Source: an uncultured Opitutia bacterium (lineage in GTDB: Bacteria; Verrucomicrobiota; Verrucomicrobiia; Opitutales; Opitutaceae). From it: a DNA stretch of 61,707 nucleotides. The stretch is taken from NCBI GenBank assembly GCA_903900845.1, contig CAIUOU010000082.1:1-61707 (forward strand), read 5' to 3'. Positions 42,452 through 52,325 of the stretch are shown piece by piece. Numbering within the stretch: the stretch's first letter is position 1; every line of letters starts with the position of its first letter. The notes below the pieces were generated by a model, which ran no database searches, was not told where the DNA came from, and worked only from the letters and a program-made list of their open reading frames with translations. The translations under genes and the position numbers were made by a program.

Positions 42452-44421
42452 GGTTTTCTTCCGCGGCGGAACCACGGCTTTTTCGGCGGCGGGGGCGGCG
42501 GCAGCCCGCCGCAGTCCATCATGTCCTCCGCCAGCATCGCATCCTTGGCCGACCCGCCGCCGAGCAGCTTGGCCGCGGCGTCCCCGAGGCCGAGACGCTT
42601 CATGGTCGACCGGAGCGCGCCGCGCATCTCGGGCTTGTACCAGAAGAAGAAGCTCCGCTGCTCCTGCTTTTCCTCCGGGCTGCGCGCGACGCACACGGGT
42701 TTGCCGTCGTACGGGTGGACGCCGGTCGCGTAGATCTCCGTCGCCACGGTCATCGGCGTCGGCGTGAAATCCTGCACCTGTTCGAGCTTGAAACCGAGCT
42801 GCTTGGTCTCGACCGCGAGGTTGGCCATGTCCTTGGCCTGCGATCCCGGGTGCGAGCTGATGAAGTACGGGACGATCTGCAGCTGCGCCTTGCCGATGCG
42901 CTTCTTGGCGGCGTCGAACTTCTCCTTGAAGCGGTGGAAATACCGGAACGAAGGCTTGCGCATCACGCGCAGCACGTCGTCCGACGTGTGCTCGGGCGCG
43001 ACCTTGAGCCGGCCCGAGACATGATGCTCGACCAGCTCGTCGACGTAGCGTTCGTGGCTCGCCTTCTCCGTGCCCTCCGCGTGCTTGTGCAGGAACAGGT
43101 CGTAACGGATGCCACTCGTCACGAACGCGTGCTTCACGCCGGGGGTCTCGCGGACGGATTTGTAGATGTCGAGCAGCGCCGTGTGGTCGGTGTCGAGGTT
43201 GCGGCAGACATCGGGCCAGATGCAGCTGGGGCGGACGCACTCGTCGCAGATCCACTGCTCCTTGCCCTTCATCTTGTACATGTTGGCCGACGGGCCGCCG
43301 AGGTCGCTGATCGTGCCGCGGAAATCCGGCATCTGTTTGATCTGCTCCACCTCGCGCAGGATGCTCGCCTTGCTGCGGCTCGCGACGAACTTACCCTGGT
43401 GGGCGGAAATCGTGCAGAAGCTGCACCCGCCGAAGCATCCGCGGTGCATGTTCACCGAGTGCTTGATCATCTCGTAGGCCGGGATCGGGCCGCGCTTGCG
43501 GTAGCGCGGGTGAGGCAGGCGCGTGTACGGGAGCGCGAAACTGCCGTCGATCTGCTCCTCCGTCATCGTCGGGAACGGCGGGTTGATGACGAGCAGCCGG
43601 TCGCCGTTGAGTTGAAGCAGGCGCCGGGCCTTAACCCGGTTGGACTCCACCTCGATCTGCCGGAAGTTGGACGAGTAGAGCTGGCGGTCGGCGACACACT
43701 CGTCGTGCGAGTGCAAAATATGGTCCTCCCAGTTCTGATTCTTCGGCGGCGGCGCGCCCGGCGGCATCAGGACCGCGGTCTGCGGGATCGTGCGCAACGA
43801 GGAGAACGGCACCCCGCGCCCCATGAGGCGGATGATCTCCAGCAGCGGCAGCTCGCCCATGCCGTACACCAGCATGTCGGCGCCGCTCTCCAGCAGGATG
43901 CCGGGTTTCAGGGTATCGGACCAGTAATCGTAATGCGTGACGCGCCGCAGGCTCGCCTCGATGCCGCCGAGCAGCACCGGCACGTCGGGGTAAAGCTGCT
44001 TGAGGATACGGGAATAGACGGTGGCCGCGTAGTCGGGCCGGAAGCCATGCTCGCCGCCCGGGGTGTAGGCATCCTGGCTGCGGAGTTTCTTGGCCGCGGT
44101 GTAGCGGTTGACCATCGAGTCCATGCAGCCCGCCGTGACGCCGAAGAACAGGCGCGGCGGGCCCAGCTTGCGGAAATCGCGCAGGTCATCGCGCCAGTTG
44201 GGCTGCGGCACGATCGCGACTTTCAGGCCCTCGCGCTCGATGATGCGGCCCACGACGGCGGTGCCGAAGGCCGGGTGGTCGACGTAGGCATCCCCGGAGA
44301 TGATGATGACGTCGACCTGCCCCCAGCCCCGCGCGTCGAGTTCATCCCGGGTGGTCGGCAACCAGCGACGGGAATCCCAGATGGCTTCGCCGTCAGGTTG
44401 GAGGGTGGGAGCGGATTGCAC
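42448..44421 (-). CDS. YgiQ-family radical SAM protein
   Basis: The 657-residue protein carries the radical-SAM cluster motif C329-x3-C333-x2-C336 (HRGCFGGCSFC) after a large N-terminal domain (VDVIIISGDAYVDHPAFG; LLGGIEASLRRVTHYDYWSD). That combination is characteristic of UPF0313/YgiQ. The reaction is unknown for the family. GTG 44421 was chosen because the conserved part starts soon after (EAIWDSRRWLP); the frame stays open far upstream. It is divergent from nuoA across 242 bases in which no clear promoter was spotted. Confidence 0.9.
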   Translation of the reverse strand: MQSAPTLQPDGEAIWDSRRWLPTTRDELDARGWGQVDVIIISGDAYVDHPAFGTAVVGRIIEREGLKVAIVPQPNWRDDLRDFRKLGPPRLFFGVTAGCMDSMVNRYTAAKKLRSQDAYTPGGEHGFRPDYAATVYSRILKQLYPDVPVLLGGIEASLRRVTHYDYWSDTLKPGILLESGADMLVYGMGELPLLEIIRLMGRGVPFSSLRTIPQTAVLMPPGAPPPKNQNWEDHILHSHDECVADRQLYSSNFRQIEVESNRVKARRLLQLNGDRLLVINPPFPTMTEEQIDGSFALPYTRLPHPRYRKRGPIPAYEMIKHSVNMHRGCFGGCSFCTISAHQGKFVASRSKASILREVEQIKQMPDFRGTISDLGGPSANMYKMKGKEQWICDECVRPSCIWPDVCRNLDTDHTALLDIYKSVRETPGVKHAFVTSGIRYDLFLHKHAEGTEKASHERYVDELVEHHVSGRLKVAPEHTSDDVLRVMRKPSFRYFHRFKEKFDAAKKRIGKAQLQIVPYFISSHPGSQAKDMANLAVETKQLGFKLEQVQDFTPTPMTVATEIYATGVHPYDGKPVCVARSPEEKQEQRSFFFWYKPEMRGALRSTMKRLGLGDAAAKLLGGGSAKDAMLAEDMMDCGGLPPPPPPKKPWFRRGRKP

Positions 44422-44663
44422 GCGGGCCCCGAAGGCTGGCCGGGCCCGGCGGCGGCGCAAGCGTGCTCGCGCAGGACAACCCGCGGGCGGTTTCCGGTTT
44501 CCGTTTGAGTCCGTCCCGCGCGCCCGTCTCGCCGATACCCGGCGCGCGGTGCCCGGCGCGTCCACCCACGCCAGGACAAAAGATGCGGCCTGTTCGCCAA
44601 GTCTGGTGCACTGAAGCGCGTTGAGCGCGCCCGTCCGCATCGCACCCTCCCCCCGGACCAACG

Positions 44664-45035
44664 ATGCGCGACCAACCCTACGCCTTCCTCGCCTTGTTCG
44701 CGCTGGTCGCGGTGGCGATCCCGCTGGCGCTCCTCGGCGTCGCGCGGCTGTGGTTCCACGTTTTCCAACCCGCCAAGCCCGGCGCCGAGAAGAATGCCGT
44801 CTACGAATGCGGCGTGAAGCCGACGGGCGACTCATGGATCCAGTTCAAGGCCCACTATTACCTGTACGGGATCCTCTTCCTGGTTTTCGACGTGGAAGTA
44901 TTGTTCCTGCTGCCGTTCGCGGTGGTGTTCAGCGGACTGCCGGCCGGCGCGCTGTTCGCGATGCTGGTGTTCATCCTGCTGCTCGCCGAGGGGCTCGTCT
45001 GGGCCTGGGCCCGCGGCCACCTGGAGTGGAAATGA
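44664..45035 (+). CDS. nuoA: NADH-quinone oxidoreductase subunit A
   Basis: NuoA is a three-TM subunit of complex I at the junction of the membrane and peripheral arms. The 123-residue product has the conserved loop [19 protein letters not shown] and [14 protein letters not shown]. It opens a 12-gene operon with gaps of at most 10 bases or 4-base overlaps. Confidence 0.95.
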   Translation: MRDQPYAFLALFALVAVAIPLALLGVARLWFHVFQPAKPGAEKNAVYECGVKPTGDSWIQFKAHYYLYGILFLVFDVEVLFLLPFAVVFSGLPAGALFAMLVFILLLAEGLVWAWARGHLEWK

Positions 45036-45036
45036 C

Positions 45037-45687
45037 ATGAGCGAGGCCCCCCCCGCCCCCGCCGCGCCCGAGATCACCGCCGCGGAGCGCGACGAGCTGC
45101 GCCGCCACGGCATCCTGCTTACCAGCCTCGAGGAGCTCTACAACTGGGGCCGCAGCAATTCCGTCTGGCCGCTGCAATTCGGCCTCGCTTGCTGCGCGAT
45201 CGAGATGATCGCCGCGTCGATGGCCCGCTTCGACATCGCGCGCTTCGGCTCCGAGGTTTTCCGCCCTTCGCCGCGGCAGGCCGATCTCCTGATCGTCTCC
45301 GGGACCGTCACCAAGAAGATGGCCCCGCAGGTCGTGCGCCTCTGGAACCAGATGCCGGAGCCCAAGTACTGCATCGCGATGGGCGCCTGCGCCATCTCCG
45401 GTGGGCCTTTCAAACAGGGCTACAACGTCCTCAAGGGCATCGACCGTTTCATCCCGGTGGATGTCTACATCCCCGGCTGCCCGCCGCGGCCCGAGGCTCT
45501 GCTCCACGGGTTGATGCAGCTGCAGGAACAGATCCGAGCGCAGAAGATCTCCGGTCCCGAAGCCCCGCGCCACCTGCGGCCCGAGGCTTCCGGGGAATTC
45601 CCGGTGCCGGAATTCGGCGGGAGCGACCTGGTGCCCCCGCGGAATCCGGACCTCTGGGAGCCGCCGACCATCGTCCGCGCCGAGTGA
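45037..45687 (+). CDS. nuoB: NADH-quinone oxidoreductase subunit B
   Basis: NuoB holds the terminal N2 iron-sulfur cluster that passes electrons to quinone. The 216-residue product shows the four ligands in [18 protein letters not shown] and [11 protein letters not shown] tail of about 40 residues extends past the core. The gene starts one base after the nuoA stop. Confidence 0.95.
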   Translation: MSEAPPAPAAPEITAAERDELRRHGILLTSLEELYNWGRSNSVWPLQFGLACCAIEMIAASMARFDIARFGSEVFRPSPRQADLLIVSGTVTKKMAPQVVRLWNQMPEPKYCIAMGACAISGGPFKQGYNVLKGIDRFIPVDVYIPGCPPRPEALLHGLMQLQEQIRAQKISGPEAPRHLRPEASGEFPVPEFGGSDLVPPRNPDLWEPPTIVRAE

Positions 45688-45690
45688 CGC

Positions 45691-46365
45691 ATGGAAACCC
45701 CGGGGCAGATCCGCGACCGCATTCTGGCCCGGTTCTCCGGGGCCGAGGTGACCGTCGTCACAAATCCCGGACCGGCCGCCCAGCATTCGCTCCTCGTCGG
45801 GGCCGCGCACGCGACCGCCATCGCGACGTTTCTGCGCGACGATCCCGTGCTGCAGCTCGACACCTGCTCCAACGTCACCGGCGTCGACTGGCCCGGCCGC
45901 GAGATCGTGGAGACCGTCCGCCAGCCGCTCGCGCCCGAGGAAGACGCCGATCCGGCCGCCCCGCCGGGGGTCATCGAGGAGAAGATCAAGCGCCTGGTGC
46001 CCGGTTCTTTGGAGGTGGTTTATCACTTGTACTCCGTGGCCCTGAAGCACGGCCCCGTGATCTTGAGGCTGCGCACCGCCGATCGCGCCGCCAACGTCAC
46101 CCTGCCCTCCCTCACGCCGGTGTGGCGCGCGTGCGAGTTCCAGGAACGGGAGGTCTTCGATCTCTACGGCGTTAAATTCACGGGCCATCCGGACCTCCGG
46201 CGCATCCTCATGTGGGACGAGTTCCAGCATCACCCGATGCGGAAGGACTACGTTGAGCCCGACGACTACGAGTGGGAACCCACGCCCCACGACGCGGTGC
46301 TGACCAAAGCCCGCCGCCATTACCCGGCCCCGCCCGCGGCGCCGGAGGAGGAATCGACCCCATGA
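45691..46365 (+). CDS. nuoC: NADH-quinone oxidoreductase subunit C
   Basis: NuoC is the small hydrophilic subunit that contacts NuoD near the quinone site. The 224-residue product contains the conserved [19 protein letters not shown] and the [18 protein letters not shown] segment. nuoC and nuoD are separate genes here, with a 4-base overlap (ATGA), unlike the fused nuoCD of E. coli. Confidence 0.95.
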   Translation: METPGQIRDRILARFSGAEVTVVTNPGPAAQHSLLVGAAHATAIATFLRDDPVLQLDTCSNVTGVDWPGREIVETVRQPLAPEEDADPAAPPGVIEEKIKRLVPGSLEVVYHLYSVALKHGPVILRLRTADRAANVTLPSLTPVWRACEFQEREVFDLYGVKFTGHPDLRRILMWDEFQHHPMRKDYVEPDDYEWEPTPHDAVLTKARRHYPAPPAAPEEESTP

Positions 46366-47537
46366 GCGCCGCCGGTGAACTCGCGGGGCTCTCCGCCGCG
46401 CCGGGCACGACGGTTCGCGCGGTGAACGATCCGTTCCACGGCGACCTGCTCGAGGTCTCGATGGGGCCGCACCATCCCTCGACCCACGGGGTGTTCCGCA
46501 TGATGGTCACGCTCGACGGCGAGACCGTCGTGAAGCTGAAGCCGGTCTTCGGGTACCTGCACCGCAACCACGAGAAGCTCGGCGAGAACACCACCTACCT
46601 CGGGTCGATGCCGTACACCGACCGGCTCGATTACCTGAACTCGATGACGAACAACTGGGCCTACGCCCTCGCGGTCGAGAAGCTTTCCGGCCAGCCGGTT
46701 CCGGAGCGCGCCGAGTACCTCCGCATCATCCTCGCTGAGCTCACCCGCCTGCTCAACCACACCTGCCTCGCGGGATTTCTACTCCAGGACACCGGCTGCT
46801 CGGGCACACCGCTGATGTACGCCTTCCGCGAGCGCGAGCACATCCTCGACCTCTTCGAGGCGCTCAGCGGCTCCCGGATGATGTGCAATTACCAACGCTT
46901 CGGCGGCTGCCGCGTCGACCCCACCCCGGGGTGGCTCGCGGCAGCCGCGCGCCTCGTCGACGGCTACGGCCGCTTTCTCGACGAGTATGAGGCGCTTATC
47001 ACCGGCAACGAGATCCTGATGGCCCGCACCCAGGGCGTCGGCGTGTTGCAACCCGATCTCGCGGTGAACGCCGGTGCCACCGGCCCGATGCTGCGCGCCT
47101 GCGGTGTCGACTACGACCTCCGCAAGGTCGACGGTTACGGTTTCTATCCGCGCTTCGAATTCCGCGTGCCGCTCGGCGACCACGGCGACACCTACGATCG
47201 CTACATGATCCGGGTCCTCGAGATGCGGGAATCGATCCGCATCCTGCAGCAGGCGCTGCGCGACCTGCCCGCGGGACCGATCATCGATGCGAAGGCCAAG
47301 AACCGCGGCCTGCGTCCGAAGGCGGGCGAGGCCTACGGCCGCATCGAGGGCCCGAAAGGCGAGATCGGTTTCTACCTCATCAGCGACGGCGGCCCCAACC
47401 CGTACCGCTACCGCGTGCGCCCGCCCTCGTTCATCAACCTCACCGTGCTCGAGGACATGTGCCTCGGCCAGACCGTAGCCGACGCCGTCGTCATCCTCGG
47501 CAGCGTCGACATCGTGCTCGGAGAAGTCGACCGCTGA
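46362..47537 (+). CDS. nuoD: NADH-quinone oxidoreductase subunit D
   Basis: NuoD (49-kDa) forms most of the quinone-binding chamber. The 391-residue product has [13 protein letters not shown] near the N terminus, [12 protein letters not shown] and a C-terminal [11 protein letters not shown] end. The region between residues 340 and 391 ([27 protein letters not shown]) is also typical. ATG 46362 was chosen for its overlap with the nuoC stop. Confidence 0.95.
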   Translation: MSAAGELAGLSAAPGTTVRAVNDPFHGDLLEVSMGPHHPSTHGVFRMMVTLDGETVVKLKPVFGYLHRNHEKLGENTTYLGSMPYTDRLDYLNSMTNNWAYALAVEKLSGQPVPERAEYLRIILAELTRLLNHTCLAGFLLQDTGCSGTPLMYAFREREHILDLFEALSGSRMMCNYQRFGGCRVDPTPGWLAAAARLVDGYGRFLDEYEALITGNEILMARTQGVGVLQPDLAVNAGATGPMLRACGVDYDLRKVDGYGFYPRFEFRVPLGDHGDTYDRYMIRVLEMRESIRILQQALRDLPAGPIIDAKAKNRGLRPKAGEAYGRIEGPKGEIGFYLISDGGPNPYRYRVRPPSFINLTVLEDMCLGQTVADAVVILGSVDIVLGEVDR

Positions 47538-47547
47538 CCCTTTTCCC

Positions 47548-48246
47548 ATGCTCGGCTCCGGACTTCTCCAAGGCCTCGCGGTCACCGCGAAAAACCTCGC
47601 CGGCAGCTTTCACGACCCGGCGCGCTACGTCACGACCGAGTATCCCGAGCAGCGCACCAAGCTGCCCGAGAACTACCGCAACTTCCCGTTCCTCGTCCAC
47701 GACGACCCCGCCGACCCCAACGGTACGCTGCGCTGCGTGGCCTGCCAGATCTGCGAGAAGGAGTGCCCGCCGCAGTGCATCTACATCGTGATGGAGCGCG
47801 ACGAGAAGGGTAAGGCGCTCAGGCGACCGAAGGTCTTCGACCTCGATATCTCCGTCTGCATCAGCTGCCAGATCTGCGTCGAGGTCTGCCCGTTCGATGC
47901 GATCAAGATGGACCAGGAGTACGAGATAGCGACGCGGAACCGCTTCGGCGGATTGCTGCTGCACCGGGAAGACCTCTCGAAGTCGAACGCATACTACCAC
48001 CAGATCCACCCGACGGAGGCAGCGGGCGTCGACGCCGCACTCGCGGAACAGAAGGCGAAGCAGGCCGCAGCGAAGGCCGCCAAGGCCGCGCCGGCGCCGA
48101 AAGCCGCCGCCACCACCGCAACTCCAGCAACCGCCGCGACTGCCCAGGACTCCGCAATATCCCCTGCGCCCGCGGCTCCTCCACCCGCCTCCGCTCCGGA
48201 TACTCCGGCCAATCCGGCTCCGGCAAACCCGCCGCCCGACGCATGA
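47548..48246 (+). CDS. nuoI: NADH-quinone oxidoreductase subunit I with Ala/Pro-rich tail
   Basis: NuoI carries two 4Fe-4S clusters (N6a/N6b) that bridge to NuoB. The 232-residue product has CVACQICEKECPP (about residues 63-73) and CISCQICVEVCPFDA. After about residue 160 it continues in a low-complexity Ala/Pro/Lys tail of about 70 residues that most NuoI proteins lack. The gene is placed before nuoH, not after it as in E. coli. Without NuoG nearby, this subunit could be the electron entry point. Confidence 0.92.
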   Translation: MLGSGLLQGLAVTAKNLAGSFHDPARYVTTEYPEQRTKLPENYRNFPFLVHDDPADPNGTLRCVACQICEKECPPQCIYIVMERDEKGKALRRPKVFDLDISVCISCQICVEVCPFDAIKMDQEYEIATRNRFGGLLLHREDLSKSNAYYHQIHPTEAAGVDAALAEQKAKQAAAKAAKAAPAPKAAATTATPATAATAQDSAISPAPAAPPPASAPDTPANPAPANPPPDA

Positions 48247-49469
48247 GCGCCCACCCCGCGAACGCGCTGCCGTTGCTCGAGCGATTGCCCGTCGCGCTGC
48301 GGGACGCGTGCACCAGCTGGTTGCCGGAGTCGTGGCGCTGGCTGGCCAACAGCCTCCTTTCGATCGTCGCGATCTTCGTGGTGTTCGCGACGCTCTTTGC
48401 GCTGCTCACGCTGGCTGAGCGCAAAATCCTCGGTCGCGTGCAGAACCGCCCCGGCCCCAACCGCGCGCCGCTCCCGTTTCTCGGCATCCGGACCTACGGC
48501 CTCGCGCAACCGCTGGCCGACGGCATCAAGATGCTCACGAAGGAGGACATCGTCCCGCGCGGCGCCGACCGCGTGCTGCACTTCCTCGCCCCGGTGGCGC
48601 TGCTCGCGTTTTCCATCCTGACCTTCGCGGTGATCCCTTACGGCCGCGCGCTGTTGCCGGTGGAACTCGACGCGGCGGTGCTGTACTTCTTCGCCGCCGG
48701 TGCGGCGACCGAGCTCGCCATCTTCATGGCGGGTTGGGCGAGCCGGAACAAATACTCGCTCCTCGCCGCGATGCGCGCGCTCGCGCAACTGATCAGCTAC
48801 GAGCTGCCGCTGCTGCTGTCCATCGTGCCGGTGGTGCTGGTCGCCGGCTCGCTCTCCACGAGCGAGATCGTCGAGCAACAGGGAACCTGGCTCTTTGGCG
48901 TCTTCCCGCAGTGGCACGTGTTCACGCCGTGGGGATTCGCAGGGTTCCTCATCTTTTTCGTCGCCGCGCTGGCCGAGTCCAACCGCTCGCCGTTCGATCT
49001 CCCCGAGGCGGAAAGCGAGCTGATCGCCGGCCACCTCACCGAGTACTCCGGTTTCAAGTACGCCCTGTTCTTCATGGCCGAATACTTCGGGATGTGCGCG
49101 CTGAGCGGCATGGGCGTGACGCTTTTCCTCGGCGGCTGGCAGGCACCGATTCCCGCCCTCGCGTTCATCCCGTCCTACGGCTGGTTCGCGGCCAAGCTCC
49201 TCGCGCTCCTGTTCGTGTTCATGTGGATCCGCGCGACGTTCCCGCGGCTGCGCATCGACCAACTCACGCGCCTCGCCTGGAAATTCCTCGTGCCGCTCGC
49301 GCTCGTGAACCTGTTCACGGCCGCGTTCTGGGTTCTCTCCTCGGGCTGGGCCGGCCCGCTCGCCTTCGCCCGCTGGCTCGTCGCCGGCACGCTGGTCCTC
49401 GGTCCATTCCTCGTGCTCGGCCGGCGGCTCAGCGCCGGCCTCGGACCACGCACGTACCGCTACGCCTGA
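48243..49469 (+). CDS. nuoH: NADH-quinone oxidoreductase subunit H
   Basis: NuoH forms the inner end of the membrane arm and part of the quinone entry. The 408-residue multi-TM product shows AERKILGRVQNRPGPNR, the acidic loop AESNRSPFDLPEAESEL and ATFPRLRIDQL. The start overlaps the nuoI stop (ATGA). Confidence 0.95.
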   Translation: MSAHPANALPLLERLPVALRDACTSWLPESWRWLANSLLSIVAIFVVFATLFALLTLAERKILGRVQNRPGPNRAPLPFLGIRTYGLAQPLADGIKMLTKEDIVPRGADRVLHFLAPVALLAFSILTFAVIPYGRALLPVELDAAVLYFFAAGAATELAIFMAGWASRNKYSLLAAMRALAQLISYELPLLLSIVPVVLVAGSLSTSEIVEQQGTWLFGVFPQWHVFTPWGFAGFLIFFVAALAESNRSPFDLPEAESELIAGHLTEYSGFKYALFFMAEYFGMCALSGMGVTLFLGGWQAPIPALAFIPSYGWFAAKLLALLFVFMWIRATFPRLRIDQLTRLAWKFLVPLALVNLFTAAFWVLSSGWAGPLAFARWLVAGTLVLGPFLVLGRRLSAGLGPRTYRYA

Positions 49470-49475
49470 ACCCCT

Positions 49476-49991
49476 GTGAGCCTCGCCTTCCTCCTCATTG
49501 CGTTCCTCACCGTCGCCACCGCGGCGGTCGCGATGGCGTTGCGCAACCTGGTCCGCAGCGCGCTTTTGCTGGGCGCCAGCTGGGCCGGTGTCGCGGCGTT
49601 CTACCTCTGGGCCGGAGCCGAGTTCCTGGCGTTCGCCCAGGTGCTCGTCTACGTCGGCGCCATCTCGATGGTGGTGCTCTTCGCCGTCCTGCTCACGCGC
49701 CCGTCGCGGGATGAGGGCGCGGTTTCACCGGCCTCCGCCGGCCGACTCCTGCCCGCGCTCATCGCCGGCGGCTCCGTTCTCGGCGTGCTGGTCGGAGCGA
49801 TCGTCGGCTCGCCATTGCGGACGGCCGCCAAGCCGCCGTTGGCGTTCACGGTGCGGGAACTCGGACTTCAATTGATGGGACCGCACGCGGCCTCCCTCGT
49901 CGTCGTCGGCGCGCTGCTCACCGTCGCCCTGCTGGGCGCGGTCGTCATCGCCGCGCCGGGTCGGCCGGGTGACCGGGAGGACCCACGATGA
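49476..49991 (+). CDS. nuoJ: NADH-quinone oxidoreductase subunit J
   Basis: NuoJ is a five-TM subunit of the inner membrane arm. The 171-residue product shows LLGASWAGVAAFYLWAGAEF, VLVYVGAISMVVLFAVLLT and a C-terminal TM. GTG 49476 is the start, six bases after the nuoH stop. Confidence 0.93.
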   Translation: MSLAFLLIAFLTVATAAVAMALRNLVRSALLLGASWAGVAAFYLWAGAEFLAFAQVLVYVGAISMVVLFAVLLTRPSRDEGAVSPASAGRLLPALIAGGSVLGVLVGAIVGSPLRTAAKPPLAFTVRELGLQLMGPHAASLVVVGALLTVALLGAVVIAAPGRPGDREDPR

Positions 49992-50305
49992 ACCTTTCCC
50001 CGCTCCATCTGTGCCTGCTGTTTTCCAGCGCCCTCTTCTGCGTGGGGCTGATCGGCGCGCTATCCCGCGGCAACTCGATCCTGGTGCTGCTCGGCGTCGA
50101 GCTGATGCTCAATGCGGGCAACATCAACCTGATCGCCTTCTGGCGTTTCGGCCCGGCCCCCGCCGAGGGCACCGGCGTCCTGTTTGTCTTATTCGCGATC
50201 GCGATCGCCGCCGCTGAGGCGGCGGTCGGCCTTGCACTGGTGATCGCCGTCCACCGGCACCAGCGGAACATCCGGCTGCAGGAGGCGAACCATCTGCGCG
50301 GCTGA
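49988..50305 (+). CDS. nuoK: NADH-quinone oxidoreductase subunit K
   Basis: NuoK has three TM helices with two membrane glutamates that take part in proton transfer. The 105-residue product contains the first in VLLGVELMLNAGNINL and the second in AAAEAAVGLALVIAV. It overlaps the nuoJ stop by four bases. Confidence 0.95.
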   Translation: MNLSPLHLCLLFSSALFCVGLIGALSRGNSILVLLGVELMLNAGNINLIAFWRFGPAPAEGTGVLFVLFAIAIAAAEAAVGLALVIAVHRHQRNIRLQEANHLRG

Positions 50306-50309
50306 AGCC

Positions 50310-52325
50310 ATGCGCGTACCCGCCCATCTTCTCTGGCTGATCCCGGCGCTGCCGCTGCTCGCGGCCGGCATCGGCGCCTTCGCCCCCCGCACCGCTCGGC
50401 GCACGACCGCCGGCTCCGCGATCGCGGCGATGGCGATCTCGTTCCTGCTTTCGTGCGGCGCGCTCGTCACCGCGCTCCGCGACCCTGCCGTCCACGCGGT
50501 CCACAACTTCGCGTGGTTCGACCTCGGGCACGGGGCGTTGCGCCTCGGCTGGCTGCTGGACCCGTTGACTGCGCTGATGGGCGTGATGGTGACCCTCGTC
50601 GGGCTGCTGATCTTTATCTTCAGCGCCGGCTACATGGCGGAGGACGCCAACTTCAAACAGTTCTTCTGCTTCCTCAGTCTGTTCGGCGCGGCGATGCTCG
50701 GCCTCCTCGTCGCCAACAGCCTGCTCCTGCTCTTCATCTGCTGGGAGCTGGTCGGTCTCGCCTCCTACCTGCTGATCGGCTTCTGGTTCCACCAGCCCTC
50801 GGCGGCCGCCGCGGCAAAAAAGGCCTTCATCACCACGCGCATCGGCGACCTCGGGCTGCTGGTCGGTCTGCTCTGGCTCTACGATGCCACCGGCTCGCTG
50901 CTGTTCTTCGACGGCGGCGAGGGTGTGCTCGAAGCGGGCCCGCTCGCGGCACTCTCCGCCCAAACCACAGTCGGCGGTCTCGCCGTGTCCACCGCGATCG
51001 GGCTGCTGATCTTCTGCGGCGCCGCGGGCAAGTCGGGCCAGTTCCCGCTGCACGTGTGGCTGCCCGACGCGATGGAGGGCCCCACCCCGGTTTCGGCGCT
51101 CATCCATGCCGCGACGATGGTCGCGGCCGGCGTCTTCCTCATCGCGCGCGTCTATCCGCTGCTGGCGGCGGATCTCACGCTGCCTTCGGCCCCGCTCCAC
51201 GCGTTGAGCGTCGTCGCCACGATCGGCGCGATCACCGCCCTCCTCGGCGCGGTGATCGCCGTCGGCCAGAACGATATCAAACGCATCCTGGCATTCTCCA
51301 CGGTCTCGCAGCTCGGCTACATGATGCTCGCGCTCGGCGTCGGCTCGTGGGTCACCGCGATCTTCCATCTGCTCACGCACGCCTTCTTCAAGGCCCTGCT
51401 CTTCCTCGGCGCCGGTTCGGTCATCCACGCCGCGCACCACGAGCAGGACATCCGCCGGCTCGGCGGTTTGCGCGCGCCGTTGCGGGTGACCTTCGCGACG
51501 TTCGCCGTCGGCATGATGGCGCTGGCCGGCGTGCCGTTCCTGTTCTCCGGCTTCTGGAGCAAGGAGGCCATCCTGCACGCGGCGCACGGCTGGAGCGTGT
51601 CCCAGCTACCGTTCGCCGCGGGGCTCATCGCGGTCGTGCTCACAGCCTTCTACACGACCCGCCTCGTCGCGGAGGTTTTTCTCGGGACTCCGCGCGGTGA
51701 AGGTGCCGCCCGCGCGCAAGAGAGCCCCGCAGTGATGACCGTGCCTCTGGTGCTGCTCGCCGTTTGCGCGGCATTGCTAGGTTTCATCGGCACACCGTGG
51801 TGGCCCTGGCTGCAGCGCACGCTGGACCCGACCTTCGCGACGGAACCCGGCGGCTTTGGCCTGATGGCGGTTTCCATCGTCCTTGTCGCAACGGGACTGG
51901 GCGCCGGCTGGGCACTCTACGCGCGAATTCCCCGTTCCAGCGCCGGTGAAGCGGACCCGGTGGAGCGCCGCGCCCCGCGACTTTTCGCCGCGCTGGCCGA
52001 CCGGCTCGGATTTGACGAGCTCTACGCTGCGACTGTCGGGCGCCTCAACGCATGGACCGCCGCTTTCGCTGACGCCCTCGACCGCCGGGTCTGGGATGGA
52101 ACTGTGCGCCTGCTGGCGGGACTCGGCCTGTTCACCGGGCAGGTCACCCGCGAGACCGATGAGAACCTGATCAACGGCGGGTTCGACGCGGCAAGCGGTG
52201 GCCTGCGCTCCGGCGGTCGGGCCTACTCGCGCGGGCAGAGCGGCGATACCCACAGCTACCTTCGCTACATCGCGATCGGCTTCACCCTGATCGCGCTCGC
52301 CGTGCTGCTGGGAGTACGCCGATGA
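50310..52325 (+). CDS. nuoL: NADH-quinone oxidoreductase subunit L
   Basis: NuoL is the distal antiporter-like subunit with the long lateral helix. The 671-residue product is about 60 residues longer than E. coli NuoL. It has the TM5 glutamate in FICWELVGLASYLLIG, the TM7 lysine in GAAGKSGQFPLHVWLPDAMEGPTPVSALIHA, and DIKRILAFSTVSQLGYMMLA. The extra length lies after about residue 480, where the lateral helix is expected, and fits a membrane arm lengthened by an extra NuoM. Confidence 0.95.
   Translation: MRVPAHLLWLIPALPLLAAGIGAFAPRTARRTTAGSAIAAMAISFLLSCGALVTALRDPAVHAVHNFAWFDLGHGALRLGWLLDPLTALMGVMVTLVGLLIFIFSAGYMAEDANFKQFFCFLSLFGAAMLGLLVANSLLLLFICWELVGLASYLLIGFWFHQPSAAAAAKKAFITTRIGDLGLLVGLLWLYDATGSLLFFDGGEGVLEAGPLAALSAQTTVGGLAVSTAIGLLIFCGAAGKSGQFPLHVWLPDAMEGPTPVSALIHAATMVAAGVFLIARVYPLLAADLTLPSAPLHALSVVATIGAITALLGAVIAVGQNDIKRILAFSTVSQLGYMMLALGVGSWVTAIFHLLTHAFFKALLFLGAGSVIHAAHHEQDIRRLGGLRAPLRVTFATFAVGMMALAGVPFLFSGFWSKEAILHAAHGWSVSQLPFAAGLIAVVLTAFYTTRLVAEVFLGTPRGEGAARAQESPAVMTVPLVLLAVCAALLGFIGTPWWPWLQRTLDPTFATEPGGFGLMAVSIVLVATGLGAGWALYARIPRSSAGEADPVERRAPRLFAALADRLGFDELYAATVGRLNAWTAAFADALDRRVWDGTVRLLAGLGLFTGQVTRETDENLINGGFDAASGGLRSGGRAYSRGQSGDTHSYLRYIAIGFTLIALAVLLGVRR

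Noticed and set aside
42715-44508. A 597-codon plus-strand frame opposite the YgiQ-family gene
   Set aside because: No domain features; the YgiQ radical-SAM motif and length are clear on the minus strand.
50124-51587. A 487-codon minus-strand frame opposite nuoL
   Set aside because: It is dominated by Arg, Glu, Gln and Asp with no motifs, and nuoL on the other strand is unambiguous.
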